64,000 nt of DNA from Athene noctua (Eukaryota; Chordata; Aves; Strigiformes; Strigidae). Shown here one piece after another: positions 49,611 to 61,480 of this stretch. Position 1 is the first letter of the stretch; each line of letters begins with the position of its first letter. The notes under the pieces are model-generated. The model searched no databases. It had not been told where the DNA came from and saw nothing but the letters and a program-made list of their open reading frames with translations. The stretch is from NCBI RefSeq assembly GCF_965140245.1, contig NC_134037.1, positions 83,584,406 to 83,648,405 on the forward strand, written 5' to 3'. Made by a program: the position numbers and the translations under genes.

Positions 49611-50864
49611 TGAGTTGAACTACCCTGGAGCAGTCTGCTGGTCCAGGGAGAAGATCTAGTCTCATCAGTATGTCCTGTGTCTTTGTTCCACCCTATCGGC
49701 ACAAGAGCAGAAGGGAGATCAATACTAATCATAGATTATTGTAAAAAATCGATCATTTCACTAAACCAGCAAATGTAAACAACCTCTCTTCTTAAAACCC
49801 CTTTGAGAATAAAGAAAGAAAATAAGCAGTATAAAGCATGCACAGATGGATGTTATTCTGATAGTAACATGCTGTATTGAAAATGTTAGAAGGGAAGGAA
49901 TTCTAATCATGCAAAATTGGAGGCAGCGAGGTCATGAGGAAAGTACTGAACTGTAAAGGTTTTCCATTTGTGAGCTAGCTCAAAACTCTCTGATTTGACT
50001 AATGTATCATCAAAGGTGTTCTGGCTTGGACCAGCCAGGCTTGTTATCTGTCATGTATGTGATTTTCCTAGTGTACTGGAACTATAGAAAATAGAGAATA
50101 TATGTACCAGAAATAATAATTTGTAATTGGAACTATGTTCCTTTGTTTTCGATACGAGGAAAGAAAACAAAGTAAAAACCAAGTTATACAGAGAAATGTT
50201 TGCTCTAAGAAATTTATAGTTATGATAGTCAAAGAACTCTTAAGGACCACTGTTATTTTTATTTAAAGTTGAAAGTAAATCTTTTTGTTGGATGATAAAG
50301 TAAGCATAAATCAGGTGAGCCTGGCGTAAAAGAATTGTTTAATTGCTGTAATTGCAAGTGCATTTTCTCCTGAACTGTATTGCTGAAATATCAGACATGA
50401 TTCTTCAGTTTTTGTCCTAATAACAATGCAATTTTTTAAAAAATCAGACTTTAAATGTATAACTACTATCTAAGATGGTTTTAAAACTGGAGCAATGAAG
50501 AATAGGAGTTTTCTTAGAATTGAATTCAGAGCTGTTACTCTAGGAAAAGAGCACAGATGATAACTTTGAGCCAATTCTTTGGAGCCTTACCAAATTAAAA
50601 CTCTGTGAAAGTGCTGGGAAGCCTGCAGTTTTGTCCTTGTCATAGAAGAAAGTAGCTTAGCATCCTGGTTATCTGATGTTTTCCATTGTAGTCTTAGTAA
50701 TTCATCCTGGAGCAAAACAGACCGATGTATTTTATCAAAAGGGGAAGAACCATCTGTGAGGTGGATTTTATTTTTTGTTGATCGACCTTTTTTCTTCAGG
50801 TAAAATGGAAACTTTTTGTCACTGTTATGTAATATATATATTTTTTTTAATATTTGATTTCTAG

Positions 50865-51015
50865 CTGATAAATTTAGACGCAAACTGGAAGAACTGGAGA
50901 AAGAGAAAAATTCTTTAAAATTTCAGCTTCCTTCAAGGCATCCTTCAATTAGCAGTTTTTTGGATAGATTCATTACCCAAGTTCAAGCAGCATTGCGCTG
51001 GGCTGCTGATCATCG
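50865..51015 (+). CDS. DISC1: DISC1 exon 4: coiled-coil segment
   Basis: The acceptor is TTTGATTTCTAG at 50864 and the donor is CATCG/GTAAGT at 51015/51016. The first two bases complete an alanine codon begun by the last base of exon 3, and the exon leaves in phase 2. The product runs ADKFRRKLEELEKEKNSL, then FQLPSRHPSISSFLDRF, then TQVQAALRWAADHR. Human has AETLQQRLEDLEQEKISL, FQLPSRQPALSSFLGHL and AQVQAALRRGATQQ at the same places. The first part is a strongly charged heptad-like helix, followed by the conserved FQLPSR turn and a second helix. This is one of the best conserved stretches between bird and human in the window. In the human protein the region around here takes part in PDE4 and self-association contacts (family knowledge). 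Confidence 0.95.
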
Positions 51016-54000
51016 GTAAGTTTGTGATTCCTTAATACGTAAAATGATGCTTTTGTTTTTCTCAAAACATGGAATACAATTTATGAATTATATTAATGAA
51101 GAGTTTTAAGGACCTTCTGACATATTAATATGGAGCTTGTTTATGAAAATCTCCCCTGCCCCCCCTTCTTTTTCTTTTTACAATTCTTTCAGAATTCCCC
51201 TGAAAAACATTGATCATTATGAACTCGTGAAGTAAATAGAACTTTTTTTCACTGATGTTGAGTGGGAATAGGATTAAATCCTTGACACGGCAGCTTGAGC
51301 ATACAACAGCAAGGCAGCTTGAGCAACGGTTCCCCGTGGAGTTAATTCTGATGCTCCTTTTCAGGCAATGAAAGGATATTTAAATATAAAGTAAAAACAG
51401 ATTCTTTTCTGATATGCATAGAGCTTTGGGATCTTCCTTTTATGCGTCACTTGTTAGGTGGCAGTAATGTGCTCAGCACTGAACAAAGTCACAAAAATAA
51501 ATTCTCAGCCTTCTCTTGAAGGGATAACTACTTCAAAGATTGGGGGAATGTGAGATGTGTTGGATGACCCAAGGGAGGTAGTTAGCTTGGGCTGAAAAAG
51601 TTGTGCCTCTTTTTCTAGGTCTTTCTTCAGCTATGCTACTGGTTACTGTTGTTAAAGTAAGAGGATTCTTCAGAAATATTGGAAGCTATTCTCAAATGCA
51701 GTAGCACAAATGAAAGAAGAAAATCTTTTTGTTTTCTGCCAGCTTGTGTGTATATAAGGGCTGCAGTATACTAGTCAATACATTTGGTTGTGATCTTTGA
51801 TATACATGAAAATTAGATAAAATCAGTACAGATAACAGAATTTTATGGCAAAAGTTGAGACTTTTAAGGGTATTTTTAGCCTCTATTTATAGTATTTAGT
51901 AATGAAGCAGGTTTAAAACAAACTGCACTTCCTCAGAGCTGTTTCCTTCTACTTTCTGAGGCCCTAAGAAGCTGTTTTACCATTCCTTAAAAATTTGGAT
52001 GCAACATTTTGTATTTTGTCATTGAGATATGTTTGCTCTATGCAACAACTTGTAATAATGATTTTGGCTTTAGAGGTGGTGTTCTCTTCAGTGTCATAGA
52101 AATTGAGTCAGTGAAGCATCCTTGAAACATATAGTCTTGCTTATTTTTTCCTATATAATGTATATGTTACATATATTTAGATAAAATATATATCATATAT
52201 ATAATTTATGAAAGTGTTCCTGTTCTTTGGATGATTATATCTGTAACTCTTCTCTTTGCACAGGTCTGAGAGCAGTGCCATTCTTCAGGGTCAGATGAAT
52301 ATCCTCTTCACTTTTGTCTTGTGCACACTCCTTTCATTGTGCTTGAGTTTGACTGTTGTTGTGACACCCTTTCTTTTTCTTGCTTGATTCTTGTAGCCTT
52401 TCACACCGCTTTGTCTGTGGTCTGACCCTTTTGCTGATGCAGCAAGGGTACACTTTGTTTTCAGTAGGGGTGTTTAAAATTTTTCTGTTCCAACAGTATT
52501 TTTAGGTAGTACAGGGTGGAAGACAAGACCCCTTCTTCAAGGAAAATTTGTAGGCTTCAGTTTTTATTTTAATTTTGAATGGGAAAAAACCCTGATATAC
52601 CAAAGATTTCTAATTTCACCTGGAAAATTAAAAAGATGATCAGACTAACCCCAGAAGACCAGATCACTGCAGTTTTACTGTAGTTAAGCCAATCTCATCT
52701 TTTTGCAGATAAAGAATGTTTTAAATAAAAAGTGTGTATGTCAGGTTGTTCATTTAATATGCAAGACTGAAATTCATGCCCTGGTTTTGTTTTACTTGAT
52801 TAAATCATGAGATGAGTTTTTAGGTGAATGCATTCTGTATTGACACAGGATATTGGGGGCAGGTGGTAGGAGACAGGTTTGGTTATATTTAGCTTAGGAA
52901 CAGTACTGCGTTCACGCAATCACCGAGGTTTGGTGAGATCAGAGAGATTTTGTTTCTGTTTCCTCATTATAACTAGGCAGATGTATATGGGATTTCCAAG
53001 GTGGTTCTGAGAATAGCTATGTTTGTTGTGGAATGTTTCCTAAATTTTGACCAGTAACTCAGAAATTTCTATTGCATACTGCTCTTGGAAAGATGCAGCC
53101 CTTACTAAAAGAAGGCGGCTTCAGAACTGCTGGGAAGTGTGGTTAGCTGGAGCCACAGCAATCAATAATGATCATAGGGCACATACACAATGATGACCTA
53201 GCACCTCATAATACAGGTGTCTCTTTGATCTATTTTGTTATTACAGAATACAGTTATACTGTCATTATGTCTATTTTGTTTAAGTATTAATTCAATTTAT
53301 TTTAGTGCCAGGGTTTTCTTCAACCATAGAGAAGAGAGTTAAGCATGCATTGTCTTCTGATAGTCCTGCAAAAGAGATAGGAACCTCTTGTCCTACACAC
53401 TTGTTAAACAACTGTGCATGGAGATCATCACTGTGTGATTAATCATGCTTAAACCAGACTTGTGATGCATGGTTTGTATGTGGCATGGATGTATTTGCTT
53501 TGCAATATTATGATGGGGAATCATGCTTCAAAAACATTCTTTGTTTGAGACAGATTATTTTTTAAAACAAGATGCTGAAATGCATCTGTACAAACCTTTG
53601 TCTCTAGAGAAAATTGTGTGAAATCCACACACTTGTCTCTAGAGATGAATACAAATGCAATTGGTCTTGCAAGTGTGCGTGCCCTTATGCACAAAATAGA
53701 TTTGTGTTGTAGCAAGTGCATTTTGAGAGGTTGGTTATAGACTTGACACTTAATGTAATGCACTTGATTGCCTTGGGGTCCAATCGTGCAAAGACTTAGA
53801 GCTGAGGGTTGTACTGACCATTGTGAGGAATCCCACTGCCTGTGATTTTGAAGGAACTCGCTGTGCAAGTAAAGTAAAATTTGGCATCATGGAGCAAACA
53901 CTCCAGATGATCTCTAATGTAGTCTCCAAAAGCTGACAGAAGCTGCAAAAACGGCTTTGGCAAGTTTCTAAACTTCTGTCTAAGAGATTTTTCTCTGTAT

Positions 54001-54337
54001 TGATAGAAATTACATGCCTTAGTTTTGTCTCTTTCAAGGCAGTGATGGATAAATTTCTGAAATATGAAAAAGCTGGGGGAAGCCTGAAGCTATACAAGTT
54101 TTCCTTTTTCCTTCTTCAGCGTGTTGTAAAAACAGTGTAAATGTTTGAGATAATAAAGGAAGTTATGCCAAGGAAAAATCTCTTGTTCTCTAACTCTATC
54201 CATTTAAGATGTAATCATTCTGGTGATGGAATGTTATGACTCTGATGGTAACATGTAGCATTCTGATCTATTTAATCTTTGACATGTCAATACTCAGTGA
54301 TAACGCTGATTTTTAGCTTTTGTTATTTTTTTCAAAG
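51016..54337 (+). other. DISC1 intron 4 (3.3 kb)
   Basis: The intron runs from donor GTAAGT to acceptor TTCAAAG. It holds an AT-rich stretch at 52151-52208 and a small direct repeat of GGCAGCTTGAGCA near 51287 and 51311. The minus-strand open frames around 53.5-54.1 kb are not recognised. No mobile element was seen. Confidence 0.85.
52151..52208. repeat. AT-rich low-complexity stretch
   Basis: The stretch is almost wholly A and T, with alternating TATA tracts, in intron 4. Confidence 0.75.
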
Positions 54338-54467
54338 GATTAGACATGAAGAAACACAGCATTGGCATGAAAACGACCACAGACTTTTGAGATCTGCTTA
54401 CCAGGAGAGGATGCAGGTTTCAGCCACAAAACGAAACCAACTTTTTCAAGAAAAAAAATGGTTACAG
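54338..54467 (+). CDS. DISC1: DISC1 exon 5: divergent linker and start of a coiled coil
   Basis: The acceptor is TTTTTTTCAAAG at 54337 and the donor is TTACAG/GTAACA at 54467/54468. The first base completes the arginine codon split with exon 4, and the exon leaves in phase 0. It encodes 43 further codons. The first half (IRHEETQHWHENDHRLLRSA) is hydrophilic and hardly resembles human. The end (QVSATKRNQLFQEKKWLQ) aligns with human HVSITRRDWLLQEKQQLQ and leads into the next helix. If the donor is not used, the frame adds eight codons (VTGLQSCL) before a stop in the intron. Confidence 0.92.
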
Positions 54468-57400
54468 GTAACAGGACTACAAAGTTGTCTATAAGAACCA
54501 GTGCTGTGTGTGGAAAAGCTTGTAAGCCATCACACAGAATTAAATAAATTTATTGTAATAGTAAATTTGCTTCTGTGCAGCAATTAGAGCCTTGGCTGTA
54601 GTCCAGTTGATAATCTAAGTGATGATTGGAGATGGCAGCCACAGGAGTTGTGTTAATCTCATTATGGAGAAGCAGAACTGGAAGGCTCGGTGGCTTGTGT
54701 GTGTGCTCTAACCTTCCTCATTATCTTTTTAAATGTACTCTATGTTCTAATTTGCCATTATAATATTTCACTAATCTTCAGAAGTTTTTGTTCAAAGACA
54801 AAAAGTTTTATCAATTTCTGGTTAGAATTGACTATAAATACAAGATTTACCAGCTTTTGTTCCTGAAAGATGATTGATGCATTTCATAAGGATGAAGGAA
54901 TCATCGTGGAGCAGTCAGCATTTGCCAACAATAACTTTACACTGACACGTGATGTCACAATGTGGTAATTTGGCAAATTGAATGTTTTTAAGATGGCTTC
55001 TGTCCAATTTTAAATCTGCAAGCCTTTTAAGCAAAATTTAGCTCTTTCTTTTCACTGTCCTTCAAAATTCTCAGTTGCTGTCTAGTACAAGCCTTTGTTC
55101 CACCTCCTTTTAAACCTTGTCAGTCACACTCAGCAATGTGACTTCTTGGAGAGCTAGTAGGTTTGTGGTTTTGTTTTTTTTGTCTGTGATCTTGTCTTGA
55201 AATATATCATTATTTTTGATACTTTTCTTCCTTTGGTGTATCCAATAGTATAATCATCTGTGTGTTTGCATACACATAAATGTATATATAAAACCAGAAA
55301 GAGATAGAGAAATGCATTTTAGATGGCCATTGCAAAATCTTAGATGAGGAAATGGCTTTTCTATCCTAGTCATCACCTTTGTATTGTTTAGATTTATTTC
55401 ATCATGCATATAAGAGGACACATAGTGTAATTCAACATTATCAGTGTCCAGAGAACTATTTTTGATAATCTAGACATCCAGCTAGTCGCCGCAAGGTATT
55501 CAACTGAAAACTGGTGTCCTTAAGATTCCATGCCAGCTAACGTTTTTATATTTGCTCCGATGAATCTTTATTCCTATGTAGTTATATTAGGGACAGATTA
55601 ATGACATCATTGTACAGGCATACTGTTTATGAGCATTTGATCAAAATTATTATGAATTCAAGGTTTTGGAGAAGGCTGACCTGTGATGCTTGGTGGTTCC
55701 CAGCATCCCTTAAGGATTGGTCCTGTCCAAAATATCACTTGATCTGAAATCATCATTATTTTATTTTTTTTCCTCATCCCTACTTTACTTCCCTTCTACC
55801 CTCTCTCTTGTTGGTTCTGCATTTGTCTTCAGGGATTTGAGAGCCTGTGACAGTGTCTAAAATTTACATATTAATGTTTCTACTGCAGTCTGTACATCAT
55901 GGAGAATACCAGCCTATAAGTGAAGCTGGAGGTTTACAATCAGTACTGATTAGCTGTCATGATGGAAATCTCAGTTTAAACTCAAATCCACAAAGTAGAA
56001 GTCCAGTTTATGTTTAGTGAGCTGAATATCATCTGCTGCTCCATACTGAGACTTTAAGTCCTTTTTATCTGTCCCTGGAGGCTGACCAAGAGCACATTAA
56101 AGGCTTCTTGGCATTTCTGGAAAAGAACGCGGGAGAATTCCAGTTTACTGACTAAAGCTTCCATTCTCCCAAGAATGCCTGTGAACTATTCCCAAGCAGA
56201 ACAGCTTTCTCTCTGTGAATGCAGATTGTGTGCTTCTGGTATCTATTTATGTTGTAACAACATTTCAGTACTAAAAGTGTATTCGTAAAACCAAATTCTG
56301 TTCATCTCCTTTTCTGTTCCCATGTAGGATGATAACTGCAGTGATTGCAATTACTACATTTTCACAGAATATGAAGGTCTTTGTATTAAGTAGGGCCTAT
56401 TAAGAATTTGGCAGTATTCCCAAACCAGTAACACAGAGACAGAATTGTTCTTTGTGCGCACTAAAAGCCTAATTTGAGACTGAAAGAAACAAAACTGATG
56501 TTTTTGGCCTGCTGACCTTTCTGTCCTTGACAAATGCCGGTGGGTTGAAACATGGGCCACTCTGTTCCTTTGTTGCTAAACCTAAAACTGAAAAAGGAGG
56601 AAAATAATTGATGAATCTAGTGCGCAGCACTAATATAAGTTGAAATTTTTGAGCCAGTCAACCTTTTAACATGCAAGGACTGTTTCTTCCTCTTTTAAGT
56701 GATACTCAGGGAGCTTGTTGCAGTGCAGCAAACCTGAAAATACGTTTGTTGACAAAATGAGCATTATTGAATTAAAGTTAAATTACATTGAAAACATTAA
56801 AATATTGTTAAGTTTCAAAATGAAGCACTCAAAAAGCAAGAAAATGCCAATGCAGTCAGTTATCTGTGCATAGTATGTATGTTTTATGAGAGTCTTTAAT
56901 TATGTGAGCATGTCATTTTTCCTGAAAGATCGCTGAAGATGAAGGGTGCTTCTTCAGGTATTCAGAATACTATTTTATCTTCATTACTCAATATTGGGCT
57001 CTGGAACCCTTTTACTGTATGCCACTCAAACCCCCTTTTAGATGCAGATTTATTAATTTGTGAATGAGCTCTTTTTACAGATTTAATCAACATGGCATCC
57101 AAGTGATTCAAAACCACTTAATTTTATCTCTGTTGCATCATTTTGGGTGAAGAGATATTCTTATTGCCATTTTACAGTTAGAGAGTGAATTGCCATAAAA
57201 AGCTATATGGTCATTTTTCATGTCAGTTGTGTAGTTTCTAGTTATCTACCTGAAAAATGTTTGGTTTTTTTTCTTTTTTTTTTTTTTAAATTTTCATTCT
57301 TCTTTTTAGCTGGCCTGAATTTTATTTCTGTTGTCAGTTTATAGGTAGTACTTCAGAGACCCTTTTTGTTGGTTGTATGGAAAATGGTAAACATTCAGAC

Positions 57401-58317
57401 TGTGGCTGTGTGTGGAGATAATAGTTTAAGTGGCTTGCATTTTACAGAGACTGTAATAAAAGTAGGAATAGAATAAAATTCTCCAGTATGGTATTCAGCT
57501 ACTTTGATAGCAAGTAGTTCTCCTTTGATTTTTTTGTTTGGTTGATTTTTTTACTCACTTTTTGAATTCTGGTACAAATGACCCAAGGACCATATATTAA
57601 ATAACTCAGCAACCCAGACTCCTTCACGAAGTGCTCCTTTCTGGGTGGAAGCTCTCTGTTGGGTCTTCAAGGAAAAATTAGAACGTGCTCCTGCAAGAAA
57701 CATTTAGTATCATAATGCATGGGGTTTGAAGTGCTGGCAAGACAAGTGCAATTGAGGTTGAAGCTCTGGTCATTTTAAGGGGATTTTGTGCTTTAAATTA
57801 AAATTAAATATTAAAAACCAAAAGGACTGACCAGCTAGTCGGTGATTCACGACTTGCATCCTGTTCCTGATGTTGGATTGGAAGCCTAGAGAATCCATTG
57901 CAGGGATATTTGCAGGAAGACAGATAGATGGTTCATCACTTTAGCTGCCAGCCTGTAGCAAGATTCTGTTGTCATGGCTGAACTGAGATTTTGGGGTTTT
58001 TGGGGGAAGTTTTTAACTTGGGAAAAACCTGTGTATCTTAAAGGTAAAAGGTGACTGACGGTGTTAGAAAAAGAACCTGAAATTTGTTGTTGAAATGCAA
58101 GTGCAGAGTTTCAGATTGTGGAAACACTAGAGTTTCTAAATACAACAGATACAAGAATTTTTTTGTGTCAACAGAAAGAATGTCTTCCTATTGACTGTTG
58201 TGCTAAATTGGACAACCTTAATTCATGCTACTTCTGAGACTTGTACTGCATTTTCCTAGGGGCAGAGCGGTTTCTTTAACAGGGTTCATAGTAAACTCGG
58301 GTTTCTGTTCTATGCAG
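54468..58317 (+). other. DISC1 intron 5 (3.9 kb)
   Basis: The intron runs from donor GTAACA to acceptor CTATGCAG. It is AT-rich and has a T-run near 57267-57288. I see no repeat family, RNA gene or coding frame of note. Confidence 0.85.
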
Positions 58318-58553
58318 AAAGAAATTGAAGACCTCCGAGCAAGACTGGCCATATTAGAAGCAAAAGATCAACAGCTAAGAAAAGAAATTGAAGAACAAGA
58401 TAGGCTTATTCAGTCACCAGATTGTGAACTGACTGCTTTACTTGGATGCATTTCTTTGAGAGAATTACAGGAAATAAGCAAGGCTGTGGATGACACTTTA
58501 GCATCTTCCTATCAAATTCCGTTCAATCTGGATCTTCCAGGGGCAATAAAGAG
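58318..58553 (+). CDS. DISC1: DISC1 exon 6: conserved coiled coil
   Basis: The acceptor is CTGTTCTATGCAG at 58317 and the donor is AAAGAG/GTATTT at 58553/58554. The exon enters in phase 0 and leaves in phase 2, so its last two bases AG begin a codon completed by exon 7; human has serine there, which AG plus T or C would also give. The product starts KEIEDLRARLAILEAKDQQL and aligns almost without gaps to human KEIEALQARMFVLEAKDQQL. It continues through RKEIEEQDRLIQ, LTALLGCISLRELQEISKAV and DDTLASSYQIPFNLDLPGAI. The first 35 residues form a clear heptad-type coiled coil. The second part is the helix-turn segment that precedes the C-terminal coiled coils encoded outside the window. Confidence 0.95.
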
Positions 58554-61018
58554 GTATTTAAATTTCAGTATGTTTTAAGTGATGAAGAATCTTGTATCTT
58601 CCCCAATGTACTGTTGAATTGACTGTCAGTTGTTTTCTTTGTAATTGTGCCAGCTAATTAGCTGGATTTAGACACTTCAACGTCTGTCCTTAGAAACTTT
58701 TAAAAGTTCTAATATTAATATACTTCCTCAGGAAGGAAGACTTTGTAGTTATTTGAAGGTCTTGCACTTCATATTTTTTATGGTAAAGAGCCACCTACAG
58801 AAAGCATATGTATCCATCAACTGTTAATACCCATCATCAGTTTAAACCACTTCTTATTAACTGGTGGAACTTTTTCCCCAGCTTGGTAATGCAGTAATTA
58901 CAACATATTTCTCACAGCCTGGAAGTGTGTACTAAGCTCCATCCAAATAAATACTAGAGATGCTTCTTGCTTCAGTAAACTTCCAATCATCATAAGGTCC
59001 GATGTGATGAGTGTTAGACTCAGACAGTGGGCTTGAGGTAGTGGGGGAAGGGATGCAGTATGGAGACTTTTGGGACTCCTCCAGTTAAATACATAGCATA
59101 TGGTTCCTTTAAATGGAGAAGTAGCTACTCGTGGTAACCTTTTGGAAATAACCTCATTTTTATTTACAAAAGCAATAGAAGTGCTCAGGGCCTAAACTGT
59201 ACTGGCAGTCAATGGGGACGTCGGTGATGGAACTTTGAAATTGTTACTGCTGTTGTGTCACCAGGACAAAATAAAATTCCTGTTTATCCTAACCTGCGCT
59301 TCTTCCAGATAAGCAATAACTATGTTGCTTGCAATTTTTTCTCTCCCTTCATGTTTATTGGATTTAGTTTGGTTATATTAACATTCATGAGAAATTACTG
59401 CTCATGTGTGCTAATTTATACAGATTTTTTTTTTTTTAAGTCAGCAGAACATTTTGTAGAGGACATAGTCCTCACTTTTGAGGTTTGTTTAAAATTTTAA
59501 ATTAGGTTATTGGAAATAATTTCTTGAATTAAGTTTAGTTTGTTTTAATAGTATCTTATACCTGTGTTTCTGAGATTGAGGAATAAAAGGTCTCAAGCAG
59601 TCTGTCTGAGAACCCGTGCTTTGATTTGATTTTTCTTAGTTTTGAATTTGCTTACAAAAGAATATTCAGTTGTGTTTTTTTTCTCTCACACTGCTGATGC
59701 AATATTTGACTTGCACTTAGTTCTTTGGGAAATTATTTAAAGATTAGTTAAATTAGTTCAGGATGAACTTGCTCGGAGTTCTTCGCTCACTAGCACCACA
59801 AATAACTTGAGGGGAAACAGGCATTCATTATTCAAAGAGGGTTCAGAACTTCAATGAAGATTTAGAATTAATTTTATTTCCTTTCTGTTCATTTTTGACA
59901 GATGCCTTGAATGGAGCTTTTCTGTTTTAGTTTTGTTTGTTGACCAACTTTGTGTCACTGGGGCCAATGATCATTTGCTTCTGCTCTGTTTACCATAGCT
60001 GGAGTAGGTAAGCACACTTAGGCATACATCTGTGACAGCCTAAGAAACAGTATAAAGCTCCTATATCAGATTATAGTTGGGTGCTCTTGTCAAACCCCAA
60101 AGCCTTTTCTGAGCAGGACTAAAGGCAATGATGTAGATGTCCACCTATGGCATGGTCATGTGGAAGCTAGAGTCCTCAGTTCAGAATGTGGAAGCTTGGA
60201 CTTAGGTTCTCTGCAGCCTGATTAGATCAGAACCTACAGCTTTAGAGCAAGCTCTTACCTATCAAGAATTTCACTGTCTTGTCAGGGAATGTGCTCCATC
60301 ATAGTTCTTAAAATGAGCCTTAATGTATCTGGGACTGCAGGAGAAGAAATTTGGCAACAGGCCAAAAGGCTAACAGGCAAGAGGAGATCTGACTCTGGAA
60401 GAGTGAGAGTGGAGAGGATTAATGGTTGTAGTACTCAGCTGAGGTGAGAGACAGACCTGGTGGTCATAGTTGTTCATCAATGAAGTGCTAGATTTTTAAT
60501 TTTTTTTTTCTTCTTCCCAACTTACAAGCAAAGTATGCTGATAGGAATATGTCACAACCTGGCTGATGTAACCTTTCAAAAAAACAGGGATAACTCACTG
60601 TCTATTCAGCAACTTCTCACTGCAGGAGGTAGTGACTCTCTGAATTAAAAATGTCTTGTAGGTGTTTTGTCTACATGATGCAGCTTCTTGGTCTGGTACA
60701 TCCCATTCAAAATCTGCCTAGCTGTTGTATATGCTATGCGTGCTGTTCTACTGAAAAATGCACAAGCTGTCCTGGGAGCACAGACTGAAATCTCCAGTCC
60801 AGCTGTGTGACTCAACCGCTTGACTTTATCATGTGGCCCTATACTTGCCTTTCATTCTCAAATCTCTTCCCCCAAACCACTTGCTACTTTAGGTAGCTGA
60901 AAGCATCCCACAGCTGCGCTTGCGTGATGGTCAGCAGGCACATTTCCAGCATGTGTTCTGACACTTTATATCCAGAAGGGCTGAGGGAAAGAAAATGCCT
61001 CTGCAATGGTGGCAGTTA

Positions 61019-61049
61019 TTTAACAGTGAGAGTTACGCTCACTGTTAAA
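61019..61049. repeat. Perfect inverted repeat (12-bp stem, 7-base loop)
   Basis: TTTAACAGTGAG at 61019-61030 is the exact reverse complement of CTCACTGTTAAA at 61038-61049, with loop AGTTACG. The pairing does not extend beyond these arms, so it is too short for a microRNA precursor. It lies in intron 6. Confidence 0.9.
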
Positions 61050-61239
61050 CTGAGCAAAGTGATGGGTGTCTTTCTTTTAAAGCTGTGCAGTCCGTCATAC
61101 CTCAGATACAGTGATCTTACGTCTGCATCCAGTCATGTTCTGGTCTCTCCTTCTGTAAGATAAAAAAGTAGCAAGCAAATAGTGAGATGTCTGATGTGGA
61201 TATACATTCTTTGTGCCTATGGGTATCTCCTACACTGTC

Positions 61240-61480
61240 ATACAATTATAGAATAATTTAGGAGATCATCTTGTCAAACTTCTGCTCAAAGCAGGGCCAC
61301 AATTTCCAAGTAAGATCAGGTTGCTCAGGGCCCTATCTGTCTGAGTTTTGCGTATCTCCAAGGATATAGATTTTGCAGCCTTGCTAGGCATCCTACATTT
61401 CACTGCCTTTGCTGTGAACTTTTTTTTTTGTCTCACATCCAGCCAGAATTTCCATCGTTGCAACTTGCATTACCTTATCC
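61240..61480 (-). mobile_element. Older CR1-type LINE 3' fragment, minus strand
   Basis: The reverse complement of a CR1-like end (CATACAATTATAGAATAATTTAGG) is followed by GGAGATCATCTTGTCAAACT, a CTCCAAGGATATAGATTTTG block and CATCCAGCCAGAATTTCC. It is more diverged than the copies near 30 and 34 kb, so an older subfamily is likely. The inner border is estimated. Confidence 0.75.

Larger units (their letters stand above)
13842..50864 (+). other. DISC1 intron 3 (37 kb), repeat-bearing, no supported exon
   Basis: This is the largest intron in the window, from donor GTGAGA to acceptor TTTCTAG. It contains CR1 fragments (about 26.3, 29.8, 34.4, 39.9 and 48.2 kb), two minus-strand solo LTRs (44376-44752 and 45461-46057), tandem duplications at 15337 and 16648, TTTG and AT microsatellites and two C-runs. 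The remaining open frames are short and none is recognised. The most protein-like is on the minus strand at 46508-46227, treated under findings. Stretches between the listed repeats look like ordinary intronic sequence. Confidence 0.85.
9257..58553 (+). other. DISC1: DISC1 gene, partial: exons 2 to 6 of the orthologue
   Basis: Five plus-strand exons join at 9257-10239, 13772-13841, 50865-51015, 54338-54467 and 58318-58553 (983, 70, 151, 130 and 236 nt). Each has an AG acceptor and GT donor. The phases agree at every junction: 1 entering exon 2, then 0, 1, 2, 0, and 2 leaving exon 6. The joined frame aligns in order with human DISC1 as I remember it, from about human residue 23 to about 545 of 854. 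Shared blocks include KRPGYMRP/RRPGYMRS, SSFSFIQLSL/SSFSFIRLSL, FQLPSRHP/FQLPSRQP and LEAKDQQLRKEIEEQ/LEAKDQQLRREIEEQ. DISC1 is a scaffold that binds NDE1/NDEL1, PDE4, GSK3-beta and centrosomal proteins; that is family knowledge. No stop or frameshift interrupts the exons, so the gene looks intact here. The first exon and the exons after 6 are not in the window. Confidence 0.95.
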
